From positions 1 through 32,563 of the forward strand of contig JAKORH010000031.1 in NCBI GenBank assembly GCA_029777935.1: a stretch of 32,563 bases of DNA, written 5' to 3'. Under the pieces are notes generated by a model that was not told the DNA's origin, made no database searches, and saw nothing but the letters and a program-made list of their open reading frames with translations. The position numbers and the translations under genes were made by a program. Source of the DNA: Pseudomonadota bacterium (GTDB lineage: Bacteria; Pseudomonadota; Gammaproteobacteria; Burkholderiales; Burkholderiaceae). Positions 16,235 through 23,530 of the stretch are shown one piece after another. Within the stretch, counting starts at the first letter, position 1. Each line of letters opens with the position of its first letter.

Positions 16235-17130
16235 GCGCCGTCGCGACCCCGACGGCGAACCCCGCGCGCGCCGGCCTGCTGCTCGGGCTGCTCGGCGTGC
16301 TCGCGTTCAGCCTGACGCTGCCGATGACGCGGATGGCGGTGGCTGAACTGGATGCCTCGTTCGTCGCCTTCGGCCGCATGGCGATCGCGGGATTGGTCGC
16401 CGTTGCGTGGCTGAGCGGCACGCGCGCGCGCGTGCCGCCGCGACAACGTTGGGCGCCGCTGGCGTGGGCGGCGCTCGGCATCGTGTTCGGATTTCCGTTG
16501 CTGTCGTCGCTTGCGATGCGATCGATGCCCGCCAGCCACGGCGCCATCGTCAACGGGCTGCTGCCGTTCGCCACCGCGCTGCTCGCCGCGCTGCTGTACC
16601 GCGACCGCCAGGGCGCGCGCTTCTGGATCTGCGCGGCGATCGGCTCGGCGATCGTAATCGCCTTTGCGCTGCGCGAAGGCAACGCGCGGCTGACGGCCGG
16701 CGACCTGTGGATGCTCGGCGCCGTCGTGCTCGGCGCGCTCGGCTACGTGGTTGGCGGGCGTTTGTCGGCCGCGATCGGCGGCATCCAGGTCATCCTGTGG
16801 GCGCTCGCGATCGCGCTGCCGGTTTCGGCGCCGATCGCGTTGTGGCTCGCGTTCACCACACCGCTCGCAGCGAGCGCACACGCCTGGGGCGGGTTCCTCT
16901 ATGTGGCGCTGGTGTCGCAACTGATCGGCTTATTTGCCTGGTACAACGGACTGGCGCGCGGCGGGATCGCGCGCGTCGGGCAGGTGCAGTTGCTTCAGGT
17001 CTTCTTCACGATCGCGTTTGCGGCATTGTTCTTCGGCGAACGCGTCGAGCCGGTGACGTGGCTCGCCGCCGCCGCGGTGGTGGCATCGATCGCGATCGGA
17101 CGGTCCGGGTCAAGACGGGAGCAAAGATGA
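16231..17130 (+). CDS. EamA/DMT family transporter
   Basis: This 299-residue protein has about ten hydrophobic segments in two EamA repeats, as in drug/metabolite transporters that export amino acids or other small metabolites. Typical pieces are LLLGLLGVLAFSLTLPMTR at the start, ASFVAFGRM after the second helix, and YVALVSQLIGLFAWYNGLARG followed by QLLQVFFTIAFAALFFGERV in the second repeat. The GTG start at 16231 overlaps the GST stop (GTGA), and its own stop overlaps the next start (ATGA), so the three genes should be translated together. Confidence 0.9.
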   Translation: MSAVATPTANPARAGLLLGLLGVLAFSLTLPMTRMAVAELDASFVAFGRMAIAGLVAVAWLSGTRARVPPRQRWAPLAWAALGIVFGFPLLSSLAMRSMPASHGAIVNGLLPFATALLAALLYRDRQGARFWICAAIGSAIVIAFALREGNARLTAGDLWMLGAVVLGALGYVVGGRLSAAIGGIQVILWALAIALPVSAPIALWLAFTTPLAASAHAWGGFLYVALVSQLIGLFAWYNGLARGGIARVGQVQLLQVFFTIAFAALFFGERVEPVTWLAAAAVVASIAIGRSGSRREQR

Positions 17131-18032
17131 CGCGACTCGCGCGTTACGTGACGGTCGATGTGTTCACCAATCAGCGCTTCGGCGGCAATCCGCTCGCGGT
17201 GTTCACCGATGCGCGCGAACTGTCCGACCACGAGATGCAGTCGCTCGCGGCCGAGATCAACTACAGCGAGACGACCTTCGTGCTCCCGCCCGCCGATCCG
17301 GCGCACACCGCACGCGTGCGCATCTTCAACCGCACGGCAGAGATGCCGTTCGCCGGGCATCCGAACGTGGGCACAGGCTGCGTGCTCGCCGCGATGGGAC
17401 GAGGCAGCGGCGACGTGCTGCGCTTCGAGGAAATCGCCGGGCTGGTCGAGGTGTGCATCGAGCGCGATGCGGCCGGCGCGATCGCCGGCGCGCGCATCGC
17501 CGCGCCGCAGCCGCTGTCCACCGGGCCCGACCTGCCGGTCGACACGGTCGCGGCCTGCGCGGGCCTCGCTGCGACCGATGTCGTGCTCCGTGCGCATCCG
17601 CCGCGCATTGCGTCGGTCGGCCTGCCCTTCTGCTTCGTCGAGGTTACCGGCGCGGCGCTGACGCGCGCAGCGCCGGACCTCGGCGCGTTCCGCCACCTCG
17701 CGGCGAGCTTCGACCAGCCGCCCGAGCGGCTGTCGCTGCACCTGTACGCGCGCGCCGACGGCACGGCGTCGCATCGCCTGCGAGCGCGCATGTTCGCGCC
17801 GCTGTCGGGCACGATCGAGGATCCGGCGACCGGCAGCGCCAACGCCACGCTGGCGGCGTTTCTGCTGTCGCTCGGCAGCGAAGCGGAGGCGCGGCTCGAG
17901 ATCGCGCAAGGCGTGGAGATGGGGCGGCCGAGCCTGCTGCTCGCGTCGGCTCGTCGCGCCGCCGACGGCATCCGCGCCACCGTGGGCGGCGGCTGCGTGC
18001 ACGTGCTGCGCGGCGAGGCGCTGCTCGATTAG
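17127..18032 (+). CDS. PhzF family isomerase-like protein
   Basis: This 301-residue protein has the PhzF/diaminopimelate-epimerase fold of two similar halves. It opens YVTVDVFTNQRFGGNPLAVF, then NYSETTFVLPP with the conserved catalytic-type Glu, TAEMPFAGHPNVGTG in the first half, and IEDPATGSANATLAAFLL in the second. PhzF itself isomerises a phenazine precursor, but most relatives have unknown substrates and there are no other phenazine genes here. GGGAG stands before the ATG at 17127, which overlaps the transporter stop. It ends seven bases from the convergent CopD-like gene. Confidence 0.92.
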   Translation: MTRLARYVTVDVFTNQRFGGNPLAVFTDARELSDHEMQSLAAEINYSETTFVLPPADPAHTARVRIFNRTAEMPFAGHPNVGTGCVLAAMGRGSGDVLRFEEIAGLVEVCIERDAAGAIAGARIAAPQPLSTGPDLPVDTVAACAGLAATDVVLRAHPPRIASVGLPFCFVEVTGAALTRAAPDLGAFRHLAASFDQPPERLSLHLYARADGTASHRLRARMFAPLSGTIEDPATGSANATLAAFLLSLGSEAEARLEIAQGVEMGRPSLLLASARRAADGIRATVGGGCVHVLRGEALLD

Positions 18033-18038
18033 TCAGGA

Positions 18039-18509
18039 CTAACGCGACAGCAGCGCGCGCCCGAACGTCGCGATCGCGATGATCGCGATGCCCAGCGCGA
18101 GATTGAACGCGACTTCCTTGCGGATCTGGTCGAGACACTTCGCTCCCGCCGGCCAGTCGCGCGCCGCGACGGCAGCGCGCAGGCGCGGATACGGCGCGAG
18201 GCGAATGTGCGCGAAGATCGCGATCATCACGATCCCGATGCCGAACATCAGGTGCACCGACGGGTGCACGACCTCGAAGCCGCCGGCGACCACGATGATC
18301 ACGATGCCGGACAGCAGCACCACGACGATCGCCGCCGCGACCCAATCGAGGAAACGGCGCAGGATCTCCGCCAGCAGCGGCAGCCGCTGCGGCGGCTCCA
18401 GCAGTTGCACCGCGGCCGGCCGCACCGCGAAGTGCATCAGGAACATGCCGCCGATCCAGATCACGATCGCGGTCAGGTGCAGGAACAGCATCAGCGCGTA
18501 GGTCAGCAT
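18039..18509 (-). CDS. CopD-like integral membrane protein
   Basis: This 156-residue protein has four hydrophobic segments, at about 5-25 (LMLFLHLTAIVIWIGGMFLMH), 52-75, 84-105 and 132-152. It resembles the CopD domain family, including the histidine in the first helix and a second near the start of the third segment (VHPSVHLMFG). CopD-type proteins have been linked to copper uptake and haem, but this short form is not assigned a firm role. An in-frame extension to 18584 runs into the adjacent repeat, so the ATG at 18509 with AAAGG upstream is preferred. Its stop and that of the convergent PhzF gene are six bases apart. Confidence 0.75.
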   Translation of the reverse strand: MLTYALMLFLHLTAIVIWIGGMFLMHFAVRPAAVQLLEPPQRLPLLAEILRRFLDWVAAAIVVVLLSGIVIIVVAGGFEVVHPSVHLMFGIGIVMIAIFAHIRLAPYPRLRAAVAARDWPAGAKCLDQIRKEVAFNLALGIAIIAIATFGRALLSR

Positions 18510-18543
18510 CGGATATCGCCTTTCACGTTTCCTCGACCGATCG

Positions 18544-18624
18544 CCCTCACCCTCGATCCCTCTCCCGGAGGGAGAGGGAAGCAAGAAGCCCCTCTCCCTC
18601 CGGGAGAGGGGTTGGGGTGAGGGA
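18544..18624. repeat. Palindromic CCCTCACCC...GGGTGAGGG repeat
   Basis: This 81-bp element has outer inverted arms CCCTCACCC and GGGGTGAGGG. Two internal stems are visible, CCCTCTCCCggagggagaggg (18558-18578) and CCCCTCTCCCtccgggagagggg (18589-18611). It is the clearest copy of the family seen at 1129, 8105 and 15431. It lies between two minus-strand genes and may act as a terminator or mRNA end stabiliser. Confidence 0.8.
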
Positions 18625-18637
18625 CTGACGGTTCAAG

Positions 18638-19720
18638 TCATTCGAGTATCCGCCGCGTCTCGCCATGCCGCAGCACGAAGAACTGGCGCCCGGTCAGCCC
18701 GTGCTCCTTCAGCGCGGCGGCGAGATCCGTCACCGCCTGGTCGAGCGGCTCGTCGGTGAGCTGGAACGTGCCCCAGTGGATGCCGAGCGCGCGCCGCGCC
18801 TTCAGATCGAGCGCGATCTTCACCGCCTCGTCGGGGTTCACGTGCTGCTTGCCCATGAACCAGCGCGGCTCGTAGCCGCCGATCGGGATCAGCGCCACAT
18901 CGAACGGTCCGAATCGTTCGCCGATCTGCTTGAAGTGAACCGGTGAGTAGCCGGTGTCGCCGGCGAAGAACGCGCGCTTGCCGCCGCCTTCGATCACGTA
19001 CGCGCCCCACAGCGTCTTCATGCGGTCGGCGAACACCCGCCCGCTCCAGTGCTGCGCCGGCACGAGGTGAACGCGCACGCCGCGCACGTCGATCGCGTCC
19101 CACCAGTCGAGCGCCCTGGAGTTCGTGATGCCTTCGCCGGCCAGCCAGCGCTCCACGCCGAGCGGCACGACGAACAGCGGCGGTCCGCCGGCCTGCGCAT
19201 TCAGCGCCTTCACCGAAGCCTCGTCCAGATGGTCGTAGTGGTTGTGCGAGATCACCACGACGTCGATATGCGGCAACTCGCGCAGCAGCACGCCGGGCGG
19301 CTGCCGGCGCTTCGGTCCCATCCACTGCACGGGCGACGCGCGCTCTGAGAACATCGGATCGGTCAGCACGTTCAGCCCGCCCACCTGCAGCAGCGCGGTC
19401 GCGTGGCCGATCCACGTCACCGCGAGTTCGCTCCGGTTCTTGCCGATGTAGCCGAGGTCGGGAACGATCGGCGACAGATCGAGCTTCGGCTCCGGGATCG
19501 CGAGCGACATGCGCTCGCGCTGCCAGCGCAGGAACTCGCTCCACGGACGCGGCATCGCCGCGGCCGGATCGATGTTCTGGAATCCGTCCGGCCGGTGATG
19601 CGCTTTCGATTGCGCGTAGTACGGATTCACGGTCACGCACCCCGGCACGCCGGCAACCGCGACAACGAGCGTCGCGGCCGCGACAGCCGCCATCGCGGCG
19701 ACGACGGCGCGACGCTTCAT
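18638..19720 (-). CDS. NAPE-PLD-like MBL-fold metallo-hydrolase, exported
   Basis: This 360-residue protein starts with a signal-like segment (KRR, then a hydrophobic Ala/Val run to about 27) and VPGC, an imperfect lipobox at Cys28, so it is probably exported or a lipoprotein. The enzyme part has AVTWIGHATALLQVGGLNVLTDP, the metal motif SHNHYDHLD, VPAQHWSGR, FFAGDTGYSP and GIHWGTFQLTDEPL. These are the marks of the N-acylphosphatidylethanolamine phospholipase D-like group of the superfamily. A phospholipid or lipid-like substrate is a reasonable guess. It begins three bases after parC stops, so it shares the parC transcript. Confidence 0.85.
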   Translation of the reverse strand: MKRRAVVAAMAAVAAATLVVAVAGVPGCVTVNPYYAQSKAHHRPDGFQNIDPAAAMPRPWSEFLRWQRERMSLAIPEPKLDLSPIVPDLGYIGKNRSELAVTWIGHATALLQVGGLNVLTDPMFSERASPVQWMGPKRRQPPGVLLRELPHIDVVVISHNHYDHLDEASVKALNAQAGGPPLFVVPLGVERWLAGEGITNSRALDWWDAIDVRGVRVHLVPAQHWSGRVFADRMKTLWGAYVIEGGGKRAFFAGDTGYSPVHFKQIGERFGPFDVALIPIGGYEPRWFMGKQHVNPDEAVKIALDLKARRALGIHWGTFQLTDEPLDQAVTDLAAALKEHGLTGRQFFVLRHGETRRILE

Positions 19721-19723
19721 CGG

Positions 19724-22045
19724 TCAGGCGCGCCGCAGCCCGCTCACCTTGAGCTTGGATTTCACCAGCGTACCCTTCCGCGCGCGATGGCCCGTGTGCG
19801 CGTCGAGGCCGGCTCCCGCAACCACGATTTCGATCGGCTTGCCGCTCTTGCTCGTGCCGGACACGATCACGCCGGCGGACGAACAAGGCAGCGCCGCGAG
19901 CAGCGCCTCGTCATCGTCCAGTCCCATCAGCGTGACGCCGCGGCCGCCGCCCGACTGCGCCTTGATCTCGGTCGCCGCGAACACCAGCAACCGCCCGTTG
20001 GCCGACAGGCACGCGATGCGGTCGTCAGTGGCGGGATCGACCCGCGCGGGCCGCAGCGGCAACGCGCCCTCGTCGACGGTGATGAACTGCTTGCCGCCTT
20101 TCTGCCGCGTCGCCATGTCGCCGAGCTGGCATGCAAAGCCGTAGCCGCCGCCGGTGGCCATCAGCAGCGGCTGCGTCGCAGAGCCGGCGCAGAAGGCGAC
20201 GATGCGCGTACCGGCCTCGAGTTCGATCAGCGACGTGACCGGCGCGCCGTCGCCGCGCGCCGACGGCAACTGCGCGACCGGCACCGAGTAGACGCGACCG
20301 TTGGAGCCGATCGCGACGAGAAAGTCGACCGTGCGGCACTCGACCGCGTCGTACAGCGCGTCACCCGGCTTGAAGGTGAATTGCGCCGCATCGTGGCCGT
20401 GGCCGGTGCGCGCGCGCACGAAGCCCTGCTCGGAGACGATCACCGTCACCGGCTCGTCGACAACCTTGGCCTCCACGCTCGCGCGCTCGGCGGCCTCGAT
20501 CAGCGTGCGGCGCGGGTCCTTGTCCACTGAGCCGTACTTCCTTGCGTCCTCCTCGAACTCCCTGCCGACCTGCTTGCGCAGCGCGGCCTCCGAGCCGAGC
20601 AGCTTCTGCAGCGCGGCCTGGTCCTTGCGCAGCTCGGCCAGTTCCTGCTCGATCCTGATGCCCTCGAGCCGCGCAAGCTGGCGCAACCGCAGGTCGAGGA
20701 TGTCGTCGGCCTGACGCTCGGTCAGCTTGAACGCCTTGATCAGCTCGGGCTTCGGCTCGTCCGAGTTGCGGATCAGCTTGATGACCTTGTCGATGTTGAG
20801 CAGGACCGCCTGCCGGCCTTCGAGGATGTGGATGCGGTCCTCGACCTTCGCCAGCCGGTGCTGCGTGCGCCGGCGCACCGTCGCGACGCGGAACTCGATC
20901 CACTCGGAGAGGATCTCCGGCAGCGTCTTCTGCCGCGGCTTGCCGTCGCGGCCGATCATCACCAGGTTGATCGGCACGCTGGTTTCGAGGCTGGTGTGCG
21001 CGAGCAGCACGCTGACGAACTCGTCGCGGTCGATCTTCGACGTGCGCGGTTCGAACACCAGCCGCACCGCCGCGTCCTTGCCGCTCTCGTCGCGCTGCGC
21101 CTCCAGCACCGACAGCACGAGCTGCTTCAGCTGCTGCTGCTCGGCGGTCAGCGATTTCTTGCCTGCCTTGACCTGCGGGTTGGTGAGCTCGCCGATCTCC
21201 TCCTGCACCCTGCGTGCGGAGATTCCCGGCGGCAGCTCGACCACCACGAGCTGCCACTGGCCGCGCGCGAGTTCCTCGAACCTGTAGCGCGCGCGCACCT
21301 TGATGCTGCCGCGGCCGGTGGCATAGATCTCGCGCAGGTCCGCCGGTGGCGAGATGATCTGCGCGCCGCCGGGGAAGTCCGGCCCCGCCATCACCGCGAG
21401 CAGTTCGTCGAGGTCGGTCCCCGGATCCTTCAGTGCGAGCTGCAGCGCCGCCACGACCTCGCGCAGGTTGTGCGAGGGGATCTCGGTCGCCATGCCGACC
21501 GCGATGCCGCTGGCGCCGTTGAGCAGCGTGAACGGCAGCCGCGCCGGCAGCAGCTTCGGTTCCTGCAGCGTGCCGTCGTAGTTGGGCGCGAAATCGACCG
21601 TGCCCTCGTCGAGTTCGTCGAGCAGCAGCCGCGCGATCGGTGTCAGCCGCGCCTCGGTGTAACGCATCGCCGCCGCGCCGTCGCCATCGCGCGAACCGAA
21701 GTTGCCTTGCCCGTCGATCAGCGGATAGCGCAGCGAGAAGTCCTGCGCCATCCTGACCAGCGCGTCGTACGCGGCCTGATCCCCGTGCGGATGGAACTTG
21801 CCGAGCACGTCACCGACCACGCGCGCGCTCTTCACCGGCTTGGCGTTCACCGCCAGTCCCATCTCGTCCATCGCGTACAGGATGCGCCGCTGCACCGGCT
21901 TCTGCCCGTCCGCCACGTCCGGCAGCGCGCGGCCCTTGACGACCGAGATCGCGTAGTCGAGGTAGGCGCGTGACGCGAAGTGTGCCAGCGTCAGCGCATC
22001 GGGCGCTTCGTCGGGAGACTGGAAGAGCGTCTGCTGTTCGGGCAT
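19724..22045 (-). CDS. parC: DNA topoisomerase IV subunit A
   Basis: This 773-residue subunit cleaves and rejoins DNA in topoisomerase IV, which decatenates daughter chromosomes. The winged-helix region has [16 protein letters not shown], the catalytic tyrosine is Tyr129 in [10 protein letters not shown], and [26 protein letters not shown] follows. A C-terminal pinwheel-like domain is read from about 500 onward. It lacks the long GyrA tail with its GyrA box, and it is nearer ParC in length. In the quinolone-resistance region it has [12 protein letters not shown], with Gln90 where E. coli has Ser80 and Asp94 where E. coli has Glu84. The ATG at 22045 has only a weak ribosome site. The MBL gene follows three bases downstream. 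Confidence 0.95.
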   Translation of the reverse strand: MPEQQTLFQSPDEAPDALTLAHFASRAYLDYAISVVKGRALPDVADGQKPVQRRILYAMDEMGLAVNAKPVKSARVVGDVLGKFHPHGDQAAYDALVRMAQDFSLRYPLIDGQGNFGSRDGDGAAAMRYTEARLTPIARLLLDELDEGTVDFAPNYDGTLQEPKLLPARLPFTLLNGASGIAVGMATEIPSHNLREVVAALQLALKDPGTDLDELLAVMAGPDFPGGAQIISPPADLREIYATGRGSIKVRARYRFEELARGQWQLVVVELPPGISARRVQEEIGELTNPQVKAGKKSLTAEQQQLKQLVLSVLEAQRDESGKDAAVRLVFEPRTSKIDRDEFVSVLLAHTSLETSVPINLVMIGRDGKPRQKTLPEILSEWIEFRVATVRRRTQHRLAKVEDRIHILEGRQAVLLNIDKVIKLIRNSDEPKPELIKAFKLTERQADDILDLRLRQLARLEGIRIEQELAELRKDQAALQKLLGSEAALRKQVGREFEEDARKYGSVDKDPRRTLIEAAERASVEAKVVDEPVTVIVSEQGFVRARTGHGHDAAQFTFKPGDALYDAVECRTVDFLVAIGSNGRVYSVPVAQLPSARGDGAPVTSLIELEAGTRIVAFCAGSATQPLLMATGGGYGFACQLGDMATRQKGGKQFITVDEGALPLRPARVDPATDDRIACLSANGRLLVFAATEIKAQSGGGRGVTLMGLDDDEALLAALPCSSAGVIVSGTSKSGKPIEIVVAGAGLDAHTGHRARKGTLVKSKLKVSGLRRA

Positions 22046-22093
22046 AAGGGCTGCGCGTGAGAGGCTGCGCGAGGCGGGCGAGTTTACCGAACG
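22031..22093 (-). repeat. Copy A of duplicated promoter/leader/start segment (parC)
   Basis: This 63-bp segment covers the first codons of parC, its leader and a -10-like TAAACT. It aligns without gaps to 23148-23210 with 11 mismatches (about 83%). The best conserved part is the 35 bases or so upstream of the leader. Both copies are in the same orientation. Confidence 0.75.
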
Positions 22094-22193
22094 CGCCGCG
22101 CGACTCGCGCTGCCGAAGATCTGCTGAATGCAACTCGCGGGCGATTTCGCTCGCGTTCATCCCGCCGAGGCAAGGCCGCCCCATCCGCGCGCT
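22046..22193 (-). promoter_or_regulatory. parC upstream region
   Basis: The 148-base gap between the methyltransferase stop and parC contains a -10-like TAAACT on the minus strand (about 22081-22086) but no good -35. Apart from the duplicated segment I see no gene or hairpin repeat in it. Confidence 0.35.
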
Positions 22194-23069
22194 TCATCCT
22201 GCCGCCGCGCGAGCGTCGCCCTTGCGCCGGAAAATCTGCAACGAGATATCGGACGGGAGCTTTGCGAGCATCCCGCCGAGCAGATAGAGGAGCGCGAAAT
22301 ACACAACTGACGTGATCGCCGCCGCCTGTCGGTCGTATCGGATCCTCTGCCACAGTCGATCACGGCTCAGCGAGGGCAGGCTCTCGCGGCGAATCTCCTC
22401 GAATCCGCGACCCGACAGGAAGCGAGCCAAGCCGTCGGGATGGAAGTAACTCAGATGCGGCGACGGGAATCCGCGCTGCCACATGCGATCGAGCGGCCCG
22501 GTCAGCCGAAGCGCGGCGAGCATGCGCGCCAGGCGAAAGAAAGTTCCCTTGCTGCTTGGCAGGGTGATCGCCAGCAGGCCGCCCGCGCGCAAGCCTTCGA
22601 AGCACGCCGCGGTTGCAGCGCGCAGATCCGGCAGGTGTTCGAACACGTCGTTGAACGCGATCAGGTCGAAAGCCTGCCCGGCCGGCATGGCGTCAGGGAA
22701 CGAGCCGACGATCACCTGCAATCCGGAGCGGCACGCCTCGTCGGCAGTCGCGCGATCAGGCTCGATTCCGGTGGCCTTCGCGCCGCGACGTTCCGCGGCC
22801 TGCAGGAACCAGCCGTGTGCGCTGCCAACTTCGAGCAGCAACGCGCCGCGCAGCGGACGGATAGCCTCGAGCCGATCCAGCGTGAGTTCGAAATTGGCGC
22901 TGCGTAGCGCCTTCAGCGCGTGACGCCGGGCGGATTCATCGATCGCCTGTTGCGTGCCGGCACCAACGGCCGGTTCGAGGTTCGAGGCGAGAAAGCCGCA
23001 GCACCTGCACTCGAACATGTAGCTTCGTTCGGCGCTGCCCATCGCCGCGCCGCAGACGACACAGTTCAT
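22194..23069 (-). CDS. Class I SAM methyltransferase with N-terminal zinc finger and C-terminal membrane segment
   Basis: This 291-residue protein starts with a four-cysteine cluster (Cys3, Cys6, then Cys21/23/24), probably a zinc ribbon. A SAM-dependent methyltransferase domain follows: LLLEVGSAHGWFLQAAERRG as motif I, ATGIEPD with the ribose acid, DLIAFNDVFEHLPDL as motif II, and LAITLPSSKG. A hydrophobic stretch near 252-272 (ITSVVYFALLYLLGGMLAKL) suggests anchoring in the inner membrane. This build resembles methyltransferases of polysaccharide and lipid-linked sugar clusters, but no glycosyltransferase lies nearby. It separates the small DUF3079 gene from parC, and its upstream region is a copy of that of parC, so it may have been inserted here. 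Confidence 0.85.
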   Translation of the reverse strand: MNCVVCGAAMGSAERSYMFECRCCGFLASNLEPAVGAGTQQAIDESARRHALKALRSANFELTLDRLEAIRPLRGALLLEVGSAHGWFLQAAERRGAKATGIEPDRATADEACRSGLQVIVGSFPDAMPAGQAFDLIAFNDVFEHLPDLRAATAACFEGLRAGGLLAITLPSSKGTFFRLARMLAALRLTGPLDRMWQRGFPSPHLSYFHPDGLARFLSGRGFEEIRRESLPSLSRDRLWQRIRYDRQAAAITSVVYFALLYLLGGMLAKLPSDISLQIFRRKGDARAAAG

Positions 23070-23072
23070 CGC

Positions 23073-23162
23073 TCACATGCGCGGCAACCGACCGCGTATG
23101 GCGACGCCGGCGCGTCGCGTGCCTCGGTCGAAGCGTCGAAAGGGATTCTGCGGCTCGGGCAT
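23073..23162 (-). CDS. Possible 29-residue leader ORF upstream of the methyltransferase
   Basis: A short frame starting MPEPQNPFRRF ends with TGA three bases before the methyltransferase ATG. Its start lies in the duplicated parC segment, and its first nine codons match those of ParC (MPEQQTLFQ) at 19 of 27 bases. It may be a remnant of a parC 5' end or a coupled leader peptide. There is no good ribosome site, so expression is uncertain. Confidence 0.3.
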   Translation of the reverse strand: MPEPQNPFRRFDRGTRRAGVAIRGRLPRM

Positions 23163-23210
23163 GAGGACCGTGTGCGAGAGGCTGCGCGAGGCGGCCGAGT
23201 GTATCGAACG
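23148..23210 (-). repeat. Copy B of duplicated promoter/leader/start segment (methyltransferase)
   Basis: This is the partner of 22031-22093, same orientation, about 83% identical over 63 bp without gaps. It keeps a -10-like TACACT on the minus strand in the place of parC's TAAACT. The remainder of the gap 23073-23307 shows no further gene. Confidence 0.75.
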
Positions 23211-23307
23211 GAACCTGCGCGGCTGGTGCCCGTCCGCGCGCCGCGCGGACGGCTGCATCAGGCGCGCGAGGCAATTGCTGTCAGTTCGCCGAGGCGGCAA
23301 GAACGGC

Positions 23308-23529
23308 TCAGGCGGCCCCGGTCGCCAATGGTCCGCAAACAGCGGGCGCCGCATCGCCCGGTTCGGCGTCCAGGCCCCATTCGAGCCAGTCTTCCCCGAA
23401 CAACTCGACCGGATGCTGCGTGCGTTCGGTGCCATTGCCGCACATCATCGATTTGGCGGAACAGTAATGGGCGCAGCCCCAGCAGTTGCGCTCGGGGTGC
23501 TTCGGGTTGACGGGGAATTTCCTGGCCAT
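23308..23529 (-). CDS. DUF3079 family small cysteine-rich protein
   Basis: This 73-residue protein matches DUF3079: it opens ARKFPVNPKHPERNCWGCAHYC, continues SMMCGNGTERTQHPVELFGEDW, and is acidic at the end. The cysteines in CWGCAHYC and MMCGNG are spaced as a metal or cluster-binding knot; the family function is unknown. The ATG at 23529 comes one base after the stop of the GGDEF-EAL gene, so translation is probably coupled. Family members are short and cytoplasmic, as here. Confidence 0.85.
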   Translation of the reverse strand: MARKFPVNPKHPERNCWGCAHYCSAKSMMCGNGTERTQHPVELFGEDWLEWGLDAEPGDAAPAVCGPLATGAA

Positions 23530-23530
23530 G

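Noticed and set aside
17127..18032. Phenazine biosynthesis cluster
   Set aside because: Only the PhzF-like gene is present; the other phz genes are absent.
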